DNA from: Streptomyces sp. Sge12
Lineage (GTDB): Bacteria > Actinomycetota > Actinomycetes > Streptomycetales > Streptomycetaceae
DNA length: 64,000 nucleotides
Direction of reading: 5' to 3'
Assembly: GCF_002080455.1 (NCBI RefSeq)
Contig: NZ_CP020555.1
Coordinates: forward strand, 6,810,501-6,874,500
A program made the translations under genes and the position numbers. Positions 25,061-36,000 of this stretch are shown here, piece by piece. Below the pieces are notes generated by a model that was given only the letters and a program-made list of their open reading frames with translations, did no database searches and was not told where the DNA came from. Numbering within the stretch: the stretch's first letter is position 1; every line of letters begins with the position of its first letter.

Positions 25061-26118
25061 CCGGGACCGACGTGAAGGCCGCGGTGACGCCGGGCGTGCG
25101 GCTCGGCCCGGTCTCCTTCGTGTGGCGGCCGTGGGTCGTGTGCGTCACGCTGCTGCTCGCGGCGGCCGCCTTCCTCGTCTTCTGCCTGTCCATCGGCGTC
25201 GGGGACTTCCCCATCGCCCTGCCCCAGGTGGTCACCACGATCCTCGGCGGGGGCGAGCAGGTCGACAAGTTCGTGATCATGGACCTGAGGATGCCGCGGG
25301 CCCTGGCCGGGCTGGTCGTGGGGGCGGCGCTGGGGGTCTCCGGGGCGATCACCCAGTCCATCGCGCGCAACCCGCTGGCCAGCCCGGACATCCTGGGCAT
25401 CACCGGAGGCGCCGGCGCGGTCGCGGTGTTCCTGGTGACCGTGTCCGGCGGTACCGCCGCCGCGGTCGTCAGCTCCGTGGGCCTGTCCGGGGCGGCGCTC
25501 GCGGGCGGCCTCGGCACGGGCCTCCTCGTCTACTTCCTGGCGTGGCGGCGCGGGATCGACGGCTTCCGGCTCATCCTCATCGGCATCTCGGTGAGCGCGG
25601 TGATGGAGGCCGTGACGACCTGGCTGCTGGTCACGGCCGACATCAGGGACGTGGCCAGGGCCCAGGCGTGGCTGGTCGGCTCGCTGGACAACCGGTCGTG
25701 GGACGACGTGGGCGTCGCGCTGTGGTGCACCCTCGCCCTGATGGTGGTCGTGACCGGCGTCGCCTTCCAGTTCAAACCCCTGCACCTCGGCGACGACGTG
25801 GCGGCGGGCCTCGGCGTCCGCTACACGAGGGTGCGGGCGGTGCTGCTGCTGTGCGCGGTCCTGCTGGCCGGTGTGGCGGTGAGCGCGGCCGGCCCGGTCC
25901 CGTTCGTCGCACTGGTGGCGCCGCAGGTGGCGATGCGCCTGGCGAAGTGCCCGACGCCGCCGCTGGCGGCCTCCGCGATGGTGGGAGCCCTGCTGCTGAT
26001 CGGCGCGGACCTGGTCGCCCGTACGGCACTGCCGATCACCCTCCCGGTGGGCGTGGTGACCGCCGTGATCGGCGGCCCCTTCCTCATCCACCTGCTGGTG
26101 CGGGCCAACCTCCGCTAG
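25057..26118 (+). CDS. cchD: Ferric-siderophore ABC permease (FecCD family), second subunit
   Basis: A 353-aa FecCD permease. ATG 25057 overlaps the TGA of cchC (ATGA). The family motifs are MDLRMPRALAGLVVGAALGV, GAITQSIARNPLASPDILGI and GPVPFVALVAPQVAMRLAKC. It has no TTA codon. It forms the heteromeric permease with cchC, energised by cchE. Gene order matches coelichelin cchD. Confidence 0.92.
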   Translation: MTGTDVKAAVTPGVRLGPVSFVWRPWVVCVTLLLAAAAFLVFCLSIGVGDFPIALPQVVTTILGGGEQVDKFVIMDLRMPRALAGLVVGAALGVSGAITQSIARNPLASPDILGITGGAGAVAVFLVTVSGGTAAAVVSSVGLSGAALAGGLGTGLLVYFLAWRRGIDGFRLILIGISVSAVMEAVTTWLLVTADIRDVARAQAWLVGSLDNRSWDDVGVALWCTLALMVVVTGVAFQFKPLHLGDDVAAGLGVRYTRVRAVLLLCAVLLAGVAVSAAGPVPFVALVAPQVAMRLAKCPTPPLAASAMVGALLLIGADLVARTALPITLPVGVVTAVIGGPFLIHLLVRANLR

Positions 26119-26164
26119 CCGATCGCTCGATACCTCTTCAGACATGCCTACCTCAGGGGGAGTT

Positions 26165-27019
26165 GTGGCCGTACAGCAGATCGCCGGTGTCGAGTCCGGG
26201 GAAACGGGGACCTCGAGGCTGGCCGCCAGAGGGGTCACGGTCGGGTACGGCGGCCGGGCCGTCATCGACGACCTCCACGTGTCGATCCCGCCACGGGTGA
26301 TCACGACGATCATCGGCTCCAACGGATGCGGGAAATCGACGCTGCTGCGGACCCTGTCGCGGCTGCTGCGGCCGACCAGCGGAACGGTCGTACTGGACGG
26401 CGAGGACATCGGCAGGCTCCGGACCCGGGAGGTGGCGAAGAAGCTCGGCCTGCTGCCCCAGGCGCCGGTCGCGCCGGAGGGGCTCACGGTGGCCGACCTC
26501 GTCGCCAGGGGCCGCCATCCGCACCAGAGCTGGCTGCGCCAGTGGTCCTCGGACGATGCAGACGTCGTGGCGCGCGCCCTGGCCATGACCGGTGTGTCCG
26601 ACCTGGCCGACCGCCCCGTCGATGCGCTGTCCGGCGGGCAGCGCCAGCGCGTCTGGATCTCGATGACGCTGGCTCAGGGCACCGACCTGCTGCTGCTGGA
26701 CGAGCCGACCACCTATCTGGACTTGGCGCACGCGATCGACGTGCTCGACCTCGTGGACGACCTGCACGAGTCGGGCTGCACCGTCGTCCTGGTGCTGCAC
26801 GACCTCAACCTCGCCACGCGCTACAGCGACAACCTCATCGTGATGAAGGCCGGTTCGATCCTCGCGCAGGGGCACCCCCGTGACGTGATCACCGCCGAGC
26901 TGTTGTACGAGGCGTTCGGGCTGCGCGCCCAGGTGATCGACGACCCGGTGGGGGACCGTCCCCTCATCGTTCCGATCGGGCGCACCCACGTGCGGATCGA
27001 TGAGCAGGACACCCTCTAG
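26165..27019 (+). CDS. cchE: Ferric-siderophore ABC transporter ATPase
   Basis: A 284-aa FecE/FepC-type ATPase. Start GTG 26165 is preferred because AGGGGGAG sits 4 bases before it. An upstream in-frame ATG at 26144 has no such site. Walker A GSNGCGKST (~52), Q-loop LLPQAPVAPEGLTVADLV, signature LSGGQRQRVW (~155), Walker B LLLLDEPTTYLDL (~176) and switch His in VLHDLNLA are all intact. It powers import of the ferric complex via CchC/CchD. Confidence 0.93.
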   Translation: MAVQQIAGVESGETGTSRLAARGVTVGYGGRAVIDDLHVSIPPRVITTIIGSNGCGKSTLLRTLSRLLRPTSGTVVLDGEDIGRLRTREVAKKLGLLPQAPVAPEGLTVADLVARGRHPHQSWLRQWSSDDADVVARALAMTGVSDLADRPVDALSGGQRQRVWISMTLAQGTDLLLLDEPTTYLDLAHAIDVLDLVDDLHESGCTVVLVLHDLNLATRYSDNLIVMKAGSILAQGHPRDVITAELLYEAFGLRAQVIDDPVGDRPLIVPIGRTHVRIDEQDTL

Positions 27020-27042
27020 ATCAAACAAAGTTACGGCGCAAG

Positions 27043-27061
27043 TAAGGCTAGGCTAGCCTCA
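27043..27061 (+). promoter_or_regulatory. Iron box 3 upstream of cchF
   Basis: TAAGGCTAGGCTAGCCTCA matches 15 of 19 positions of the IdeR/DmdR consensus and contains the palindrome AGGCTAGCCT. It lies 85 bases before the binding-protein gene, so cchF and the genes after it have their own iron-controlled promoter. Confidence 0.75.
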
Positions 27062-27145
27062 CTTGAGCGCGATAGGGTTTGGCTGCGCCAGACACCCCCC
27101 ACGGGGCGGGACCGCGACGGACGGCACGAAAGCAAGGGATTTCGG

Positions 27146-28207
27146 ATGCTTCTCCAGCCAACAACACGTACGAAGCCCTGGCGGAGGTGGGCGGCGGCAC
27201 TGTCCGCCGCGACCCTCGGCGTGGGGCTCCTTGCCGGATGCGGTTCCGACTCGGGTGACCAGGGGGACAAGAAGAGCGACAACGCGCCCGCCGCCGGCGG
27301 CACGTTCCCGGTCACCGTGGAGCACGCGTTCGGATCCACGAAGGTCGAGAAGGCCCCCCAGCGGGTCGTCTCGGTCGGATACACCGACGACCAGGCCGTC
27401 CTGGCGTTCGGCATCAAGCCCGTCGGCATGGTCGACCAGTACCCGAACCCGCCGGGCACGTCCCCCGACATCAACACCCAGTGGCCGTGGGTGAAGGACA
27501 AGTGGGGCGACACCCGCCCCGAGGTCATCATGAACAACGGTGACACCGGCCCGAACTACGAGAAGATCGCGGCCCTGCGGCCGGACCTGATCATCGCCGT
27601 GTACTCCGAGATCGACCAGGCGGGCTACGAGAAGCTCTCCAAGATCGCCCCCACCGTGGGCCGCACCAAGGCCGAGAAGGAGCCCTTCAGCGCTCCCTGG
27701 CAGGACAACGCCGTCCACATCGGAAAGGCGCTCGGCCAGGAGGCCAAGGGCACCGAGCTGGTGAAGGGCATCCAGGACAAGCTCGACGCGGCCAAGAAGG
27801 CGCACCCCGAGTTCGCCGCCCAGACCGCCGTCCCGCTGTCCTGGTACAAGGACTCGGTGGCCCCGTTCACCACCACCGACGTGCGCGGACGGCTGGTGAC
27901 GGGCATCGGCTACAAGGGCCAGACCGAGATCGACAAGATCGCGGACGGCAAGTTCTACACCACGCTCTCCCCGGAGCGCATGGACCTCGTCGACGTCGAC
28001 CGCATCTTCGTCATCGCCGACAAGGCCGACCAGGAAGCACTGAAGAAGTTCCAGCTCTTCACCAACCTGAACGCGGTCAAGAACGGCAAGGTCTCCTACC
28101 TCCTCGACAGCGAGGGCCCGGCCGTCGGCGCGGCCATGTCCCAGGGCACCCTGCTCTCCCTGCCGTACGCGATCGACGAGCTCGTCAAGTCGGTCGGTCA
28201 GGTGTGA
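27146..28207 (+). CDS. cchF: Ferric-siderophore-binding lipoprotein
   Basis: A 353-aa class III periplasmic-binding-type protein (FepB/FhuD fold). A lipoprotein signal (RRWAAALSAATLGVGLLAGC) places the lipidated Cys at residue 32. The mature part carries the family features APQRVVSVGYTDDQAVLAFG and IAALRPDLIIAVYSEIDQAG. It captures the ferric siderophore outside the membrane for CchC-D-E. Its stop codon overlaps the start of the next gene (GTGTGA), so the exporter is coupled to it. Confidence 0.93.
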   Translation: MLLQPTTRTKPWRRWAAALSAATLGVGLLAGCGSDSGDQGDKKSDNAPAAGGTFPVTVEHAFGSTKVEKAPQRVVSVGYTDDQAVLAFGIKPVGMVDQYPNPPGTSPDINTQWPWVKDKWGDTRPEVIMNNGDTGPNYEKIAALRPDLIIAVYSEIDQAGYEKLSKIAPTVGRTKAEKEPFSAPWQDNAVHIGKALGQEAKGTELVKGIQDKLDAAKKAHPEFAAQTAVPLSWYKDSVAPFTTTDVRGRLVTGIGYKGQTEIDKIADGKFYTTLSPERMDLVDVDRIFVIADKADQEALKKFQLFTNLNAVKNGKVSYLLDSEGPAVGAAMSQGTLLSLPYAIDELVKSVGQV

Positions 28208-29997
28208 GCATCGCCGCCACGCGCGTCGCCCCGTCGACCCTGCGCACGACGACCGGACGCGAGGCCACCCGCTGGGTCGCGGCCCACTGTCGTGAGGTGC
28301 CGTGGCTGACCTTCGCCACCGTGTTCACCACGGTGGCGGGGGCGGCCCTCCAGGTGCTCCCCCTGCTCCTGCTGGGCCGGGTCGTCGACGGGGTGGTCGC
28401 GGGCGGACCGCGCTCGATCCTGGTCACGACCGGGGTGTTGATGGTGGCCGCCGCGCTGCTCGGCGCGGCGGCCACCGCCCTGTCGACGTACCTCATCGGG
28501 CGCCTCGGCGCGGACCTGCTCGCGCGGCTGCGCGAAGGCGCCGTCCGGGCGGTGCTGGGCATGCCGAGCGCACGGATCGAGCAGGTCGGCCGGGGAGACG
28601 TGCTCTCCCGGGTCGGGGACGACGTGGCCGTCCTGTCCAAGGGCATCAGAACGGCCGTGCCCACCGTGTTCTCGGCGGGCGTGCTGGTCGTCATCGCCAC
28701 GATCGGCATGTTCGGCCTCGACTGGCGGCTCGGGCTGGCCGGCGCCTGCGCGCTGCCGGCGTACGGGCTGGCCCTGCGCTGGTACCTGCCCCGCTCCGCC
28801 CCGCTCTACCGGAAGCAGCGGGCGGCCCAGGCCGACCGTGCGCAGGCCCTGATCAGCGGACTGAACGGGATCGACACCGTCCGGGCCTACCGGCTCGAAG
28901 GAGCCGTCCGCGAGAAGGTCACCCAGGAGTCGTGGCGGGTACGCGACCTCGGCATCGAGGTGTTCCGGCTCTTCGGCCGCTTCGTCGGCCGGGAGAACCG
29001 CGCCGAGTTCATCGGACTGACCCTGATCATCGTGGTCGGGTACGCCCTGCTGGAGGCCGACGCCGCGACCCTCGGCGAGGTGTCCGCGGCCCCGCTGCTC
29101 TTCCACCGCCTCTTCACCCCGCTCGGCTCCATCATGTTCACCTTCGACGAGGCGCAGAAGTCCGGCGCGAGCCTGACCCGCCTCGTCGGAGTGCTGGAGG
29201 AGGACGCGGAGGACCGGCTGGTGGGCGCCCTGGCCGTGGCACGGGCGGCGGACCTGCCGGACCCGGTGCCCGTCACGGTGCGCGGGCTGACCTTCCGCTA
29301 CCCCGACTCCGAGGAGCCGGTCGTACGGGACGTCGACCTCACGATCCCGGCCGGCGGTTCGCTCGCGCTGGTCGGGGCGACGGGCGCGGGCAAGTCGACC
29401 CTGGCGGCCCTGATCGCGGGCATCGGCACCCCGCAGTCCGGGTCGGTGCGCATAGGGTCCACCGACCTCGCCGGCCTGGACGAGGCCGGGGCGCGAGCCC
29501 TGGTGAGCATCCTGACCCAGGAGACGCACGTGTTCTCCGGCCCGCTCGCGGAAGACCTGCGGCTGGCCGCGCCCGGGGCGAGCGACGCCGAGCTGTGGGA
29601 CGCCCTCCGCACCGTCGGGGCCGACGGATGGGTCGACGCACTGCCCGAGGGGCTCGGCACCCCGGTCGGCGAGGGCGGCGAACGCCTCGACGTCACCAAG
29701 GTCGCGCACGTCGCGCTGGCCCGGCTGGTGCTGGGCCGGACACCGGTCGTGGTGCTCGACGAGTCCACGGCGGAGGCGGGCAGCGAGGGCGCGGCCGAGC
29801 TGGAGCGGGCCGTCCTGGCCGCGTGCGCGGGCCGGACCACGCTGTTCGTGGCACACCGGCTGACCCAGGCGATGGCGGCGGACCGGATCGCCGTACTGGA
29901 CGCGGGGCGTGTCGTGGAGCAGGGCACGCACGAGGAGCTGGTGGCCCTCGGCGGCCGCTACGCACGACTGTGGCGGGCCTGGCGGGAGGGCAGCTAG
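28204..29997 (+). CDS. cchG: ABC half-transporter, siderophore export, degenerate signature motif
   Basis: A 597-aa type I exporter half: about six helices (residues ~30-320) and an ATPase domain. Walker A GATGAGKST (~392) and Walker B VVVLDEST (~516, Asp and Glu both present) look functional. The signature region (~494) reads GERLDVTKVAHVALARLVLG, with no LSGGQ. The partner CchI has the opposite defects. Together they would form one composite ATP site with all catalytic elements. In the coelichelin cluster cchG and cchI flank the NRPS exactly as here. GTG 28204 overlaps the stop of cchF. Confidence 0.9.
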   Translation: MSIAATRVAPSTLRTTTGREATRWVAAHCREVPWLTFATVFTTVAGAALQVLPLLLLGRVVDGVVAGGPRSILVTTGVLMVAAALLGAAATALSTYLIGRLGADLLARLREGAVRAVLGMPSARIEQVGRGDVLSRVGDDVAVLSKGIRTAVPTVFSAGVLVVIATIGMFGLDWRLGLAGACALPAYGLALRWYLPRSAPLYRKQRAAQADRAQALISGLNGIDTVRAYRLEGAVREKVTQESWRVRDLGIEVFRLFGRFVGRENRAEFIGLTLIIVVGYALLEADAATLGEVSAAPLLFHRLFTPLGSIMFTFDEAQKSGASLTRLVGVLEEDAEDRLVGALAVARAADLPDPVPVTVRGLTFRYPDSEEPVVRDVDLTIPAGGSLALVGATGAGKSTLAALIAGIGTPQSGSVRIGSTDLAGLDEAGARALVSILTQETHVFSGPLAEDLRLAAPGASDAELWDALRTVGADGWVDALPEGLGTPVGEGGERLDVTKVAHVALARLVLGRTPVVVLDESTAEAGSEGAAELERAVLAACAGRTTLFVAHRLTQAMAADRIAVLDAGRVVEQGTHEELVALGGRYARLWRAWREGS

Positions 29998-30058
29998 CCG
30001 GCCGGCCCTTTTTCCGGTTGGGTCAACTCATCGATCTGGAAGGGACGTTGAGCCTTCG

Positions 30059-33000
30059 ATGTCGGAATCGACCGCTCGTCTCGTGCTGCTTTCTCCCACC
30101 CGGCTGGCCGACGTGCGCCGGCGCTGCGGCGACTACGCGGACACGACCATCGCCCGGGCGTGCGCGATCGGGCTGGCGTACTGGTCCACGGGCCACAGCC
30201 CCGACGGCCTCGAGCTCACCCCCGGCACACTGTTCGCGGACGTCCTCGGCTGGGCGGACAGCGGCGGCGCCGGGCCCACCGGCTGGGAGGTCGCCCCGGA
30301 CCCCGCGGGCGGGCGGAGCATCACCGTCCCGGAAGGCGTCGTACCCGACGATGCCCGGCTCGCCCTGGAGGACCTGGCCGACTTCCCGGACCGCCCCGTC
30401 TCCACCATCGGCCCCTCCAGCATCGAGGCGAGGCTCGAGACCCTCGCCCGGTGGAACGACACCGGGGCGGACCGGGTCCGCCCGACCATCGTGGAGATGT
30501 TCCGCGAGCAGGCACGCCTGCGACCGGACGCCGTCGCCGTCGTCGACGAACACCGCTCACTGACCTACCGCCAGGCGGCCGAGCTCTCCAGCCAGCTCGC
30601 CCACCACCTGCTCGAACGCGGCGTCACCGGCGAACAGGTCGTCGCCGTCTCGCTGGACCGCTCCGCCGCCATGGTCATCGGCCTGCTCGGCGTCCTCCAG
30701 GCCGGAGCCGCGTTCGTACCGCTCGACCCGCAGTGGCCGGCCGCCCGCCGGTCCGTCGTCATCGACGACGCCCGCGTCGTCCTGCAACTGGCCGCCACGG
30801 GCGAGCACGCTCCGGACGAACCGGAAGCCGTACCCGTCGACCTCGGTGACTGGCGGTTCGGCGCGTACCCCGGCGGGGACACCGGGGTCACCGTCGCCGG
30901 CGACGCCCTCGCCTACGTGATCTTCACGTCCGGCTCCACCGGCCGGCCCAAGGGCGCGATGATCCGTCACGAGGCGATCAGCGAGCGCCTGCTCTGGCAG
31001 GTCGACGAGATCCTGGGCTTCGGCCACGACGACGCCTCGCTCTTCAAGGCACCGCTGTCCTTCGACATCTCCATCAACGAGATCTTCCTGCCCCTGGTGT
31101 GCGGCGGCCGGCTGGTGGTCCTGCGCCCCGGCGGCGAACGCGACCCCCACCACCTGATCGGCGTGATCGCCGAGCAGCGCGTCACCTTCACCTACCTGGT
31201 GTCGTCCATGCTGGACGTCCTGCTGGAGATCGCCGGCGACTCCGGACGGCTCGACAGCCTGCGCCACGTCTGGTGCGGCGGCGAAGTACTCACCCCGGAG
31301 CTGTACGAACGCTTCCGCACCCGGCTCGACATACCCATGTACCACGGCTACGGCCCGGCCGAGACGACCATCGGCGTCTCGCACGTCGTCTACCGCGGCG
31401 CGGCCGAACGCCTGTCGACCTCGATCGGCAGGCCCAACCCCAACACCCAGCTGTACGTACTGGACGACGAGCTGCGCCCGGTCCCCGTCGGGGTCGGCGG
31501 CGAACTGTACGTGGGAGGGTTCCTGCTCGGCCGCGGGTACGTGGGCGCGCCCGGCCTGACGGCCTCCCGCTTCGTCGCGAACCCCTTCGCCGCCGACGGG
31601 TCCCGGCTGTACCGGACCGGCGACCTCGCCCGCTTCGCCCCGGACGGCTCGCTGGACTTCCTCGGCCGCGCCGACAACCAGATCAAGATCCGCGGCATGC
31701 GGCTGGAGATCGAGGACGTCGAGATCGGCCTCGCCGAGCACCCCGGGGTACGGCACACCTGCGTCGTCGCGAAGAAGAACACCGCGGGCGGCACCTGCCT
31801 CGTGGGGTACGTGATCCCGGCCGCCGGAAGCGAGGACCTGCGCGCGGACGAGGTCGGGCAATGGGCCGCCGGGCACATGGTGGAGTACATGGTGCCCGCC
31901 CACATCGTCGTGATGAAGGAGTTCCCGCTCACCGCCAACGGCAAGCTGGACCGCGCCGCGCTGCCCGAGCCCGCGACCGGGGCCGGCGCGCTCGCCCCGC
32001 CGGTCACCGAGAACGAGCGGCTGGTGTGCGCGGCGGTCGCGGCGGTCCTGCGGCGCGACGCGGTCGGCGTCGACCAGGACTTCTTCCAGCTCGGCGGGGA
32101 CAGTATCCTCGCGATCTCGCTGCTGAGCGCCCTGCGCGAAGCGGGCCTGCACGTCACGGCCCGCCAGATCTTCACCCACAGCGTCGTGGGCGCGCTGGCG
32201 GCGGTCGCGGACCGCGAGGCCGCCGCCGTCGACCACGGCGACGTCGCCACCGGCACCGTCGTCGGCGCGCCCATCGTCCAGTGGCTCGGCGAGACCACCG
32301 ACGCCGTCGACGGCTTCGTGCAGTCGGTGGTCCTGAACACCCCGGCGGACCTCACGGCCGAGGCCCTCGACGCGATCCTCACCGCCGTGGTCGCACGCCA
32401 CGACATGCTGCGCGCCAAGCTGGTGCGCGGCGAGCGCTGGGGCTTCGAGATCCCGGAGGCGGGCCGGGCCGCGGCATGCTGGCAGGAGAGCGACCGGCCG
32501 CTCGAGGAGTGCGTCGCGCTCGCCACCGCACAACTGGACCCGGACGGCGGCGTGATGCTGCGCGCCGTCTGGCGCCGCGAGGCGCGCCAGCTGGTCCTGG
32601 TCGCGCACCACGTGGTCGTCGACGGCGTGTCCTGGCGCATCCTGATGGAGGACCTCTCCACCGCATGGCGCTGGTTCGTCTCGGGCGCACCGATCGACCT
32701 GCCGCCGGTCGGCACCTCGTTCCGCCGCTGGACGCAACTGCTGGCGCGCGCCGCCTTCGACGCCGACCGCGACCACTACCGGCGCCCCCTGCCGGGGCCG
32801 GACCGGCCGCTCGGCCGGCGCGCACTGTCCGCCGCCGACACCGTCGACCGGGAGCGGACGACGACCCTCTCGGTCCGCCCCGAGGTCACGGCCGCGCTGC
32901 TCGGCGAGCTCCCCGCCAGGTTCCACGCGGGCCTCAACGACGTGCTGCTGACCGCGCTCGCCGTCACCCTCGCCCGGTGGCGCCGCGACCTCGGCCAGGA

Positions 33001-36000
33001 CCAGACGTTCGCGCACATCGAGCTGGAGGGCCACGGCCGCGAGGGCCGGTACGTGGCGGAGTCCGCCGGCTTCGAGCCGGAACTCTCGCGGACCGTCGGC
33101 TGGTTCACCACCCTGTTCCCGGTGACCGTCGACCCCGGCGCGGCCACCGACCCCACGGATCCCGGATACCTGGCCGCCGCCCTCAAGGCGGTCAAGGAGG
33201 ACCTGGCCCGGGTGCCCGGCAACGGAGTCTCCTACGGCGCCCTGCGCCACCTGGCCGGCACCGCCTTCGACGCCCCTGCCCCGCAGGTGCTGTTCAACTA
33301 CCTGGGACGCTACGACGCCGGCTCGTCCGGCGACTGGGAACTCTCTGGCACCACCAAGCAGTTGGGTGAGAGGCGGGATCCGAGGATGCGGCTGCCCCGC
33401 GTCCTGGAGTTCAACGCCATCGCCGAACCCGCCCCGGCCGGCGGCGCCTACGAACTGGTCACCACCCTCTCCTGGCCCGACGGGCTGCTCACCGACGGGG
33501 ACATCGAGACCATCGGCCGGTACTTCCGGGAGGCCCTGACCGGGCTCGCCGCGCCGGCCGTGCTCGACCTGGGCGGCCACTCGCCCAGCGACTTCCCCCT
33601 CGCGGCGCTCACCCAGGCCGACGTCGACGAACTGGACGGCCCGGCACTGCGCGACGTCCTGCCGCTGACCCCGCTCCAGGAAGGCCTGTACTTCCACTCG
33701 GTCTTCGACGACGACTCCGCCGGCAGCTACGTCGAACAGCAGCTGCTGACCCTCGACGGGGAGGTGGACGCCGACCGGCTCGCCGCGGCGGCCACCCGGC
33801 TGCTCACCCTGTTCCCCAACCTGGCCGCGCGGTTCGTGGCCCTCGCCGACGGCCGGGTGGTCTCCGTACTCGAGGCCGGGCTGGAGGCCCCGTTCACCAG
33901 CCTGGACCGGCCCGGCATCACCGACGAGGAGATCCGCGAGCACGCCGAGCGGGACCGCCGCGCCGGCTTCGACCTGGCCACGGGTCCGCTGATGCGGTAC
34001 ACCCTCATCCGCACGGGCACCGCCCGCAGCGTCCTGGTGCAGACCGTGCACCACATCATCGCCGACGGCTGGTCCGTGCCGCCGATGCTGCGCGCCCTGC
34101 TGGCCGAGTACCACGCGCCGGGCACCGTGTACCCGCTCGGCGGATTCACCGACTACGTGCGCTGGCTCGCCGAGCGCGACGAGGACGAGAGCGACCGGGT
34201 CTGGGGCGAGGAACTGGCCGGACTGGCCGGCCCCTCGCTCGTCGCCGAGGGGCACACCCCGTCCGACCGGTTCGACGACACCTGCGCACCGCCCGAGGGC
34301 GACCTCGACGAGGCCGCCCGGACCGCCGGCGTCCCGCTCAGCGTGGCCGTCCACAGCGCCTGGGCGGCGACCCTGGGAGGCCTCCTGCACAGCCGGGACG
34401 TCGTCTTCGGCTCCACCGTGTCCGGGCGCGACGCACCCGTCCCCGGCATCGGCGACATGGTGGGCCTGTTCATCAACACCGTCCCCGTGCGCGCCCGGTG
34501 GACCGCCGCCACCACCGCGCGCGACCTGCTCGGCTCGGTGCGCGCACACCAGAGCGCGGTGCTGGCGCACCAGCACGTCTCCCTGGCCCGCATCAGCCGC
34601 CGAAGCGGCGCCGGCCCCCTCTTCGACACCCTCGTCGTCTTCGACGTCGCGACCGACACGGCAGGCCTGCGCCGGCCCGGGGACACGCTCGCCATCACCG
34701 GCATCGTCAACGAGGGCGCCCCGCACTACCCGCTGACCCTCGTGGTGGAGCGCGCCCTCGACGGCCGCCCGCGGTTCAACCTGATCTACGACCGCGCGCT
34801 GCTGCGCGAGGCGACCGCCCGGCGGATCCTGCACACCTTCACCCGCGCCCTGGACGGCCTGCTGACCCGGCCCGACGCCCTCGCCGACGCCCTCGCGCCC
34901 ACCGGCGCCCGGCCGCCGGCGCGGACCACCCCGACGACCCTCGGCGCCCTCTTCGACGCCACCGCCCACCGCGATCCGGCCGCCACCGCCGTCACCCAGT
35001 GCGCCCTCGACGGCAGCGCCCGGTCACTGACCTACGGCGAACTGGCCGCCGCCAAGGACGAGCTCGCCGCCACCCTGCGCGCCGCCGGGGTCGGGCCGGG
35101 CGAACGGGTCGCCGTCGCCGTACCGCCCTCCCTCGAACAGGTCGTCGCCCTGGTCGCGATCGTCACCGCGGGCGGTGCCTACGTACCCCTGGACCCGGCC
35201 CACCCCGACGCGCGGCTGGAGTACGTCCTCGCCGACGCGGCCCCGCAGGTCGTCCTCGTGGACCCGGAGCACCGGGACCGCTTCACCCGGCTGCTGGACC
35301 GGGCGGGCGTACCGGCCCGCGTGCTCGTACAGGGCGACGGGCCGGAGCCGCGGGAGGCCCGGGACGCCGCCGTGCCCGAGGCGGGCCCGCACGACCCCGC
35401 GTACGTGATCTACACGTCGGGCTCGACCGGCCGGCCCAAGGGCGTGGTCGTCCCGCACTCCAGCGTGGTGACCCTGCTCGCGAACACCCGGCCCGACATG
35501 GAGTTCGGCCCGCACGACGTGTGGGTCCAGTTCCACTCGTACTCCTTCGACTTCGCCGTGTGGGAACTGTGGGGCGCCCTCGCGCACGGCGGTGAACTGC
35601 TCGTCCCCGACTACGGCCTGACCCGCTCGCCGGTCGACTTCCACCGCCTGGTGCGCGAGCGCGGGGTGACCGTCCTCAACCAGACCCCGTCGGCCTTCTA
35701 CCGGTTCATCGAGGCCGACCGGCACACCGACGAGCCGGTCACCGCCCTGCGCCGGATCATCTTCGGCGGCGAGGCGCTGGACCTCGGGCGGCTGCGCGCC
35801 TGGGTCGAGCGGCACGGCGCCGCCGCGCCCGAGCTGGTCAACATGTACGGGATCACCGAGACCACCGTGCACGTCACCCACCGGATCCTGACCGAGGAGG
35901 ACTTCCGCCACGCGGACGGGGCCAGCCCGATCGGCGGCCCGATCCCCGGCCTGGTCACCCACCTGCTCGACGACCGGCTCCGCCCCGTCCCACCGGGCCG

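Noticed and set aside
26140..26160. Possible iron box before cchE
   Set aside because: The sequence ACATGCCTACCTCAGG lacks the inverted TTAGG/CCTAA halves and matches the consensus poorly.
30557..34969. A 1470-aa minus-strand ORF opposite the NRPS
   Set aside because: It is a Gly/Val/Arg/Gln-rich reverse shadow of the NRPS frame with no motifs. Long antisense ORFs are expected at this GC content.
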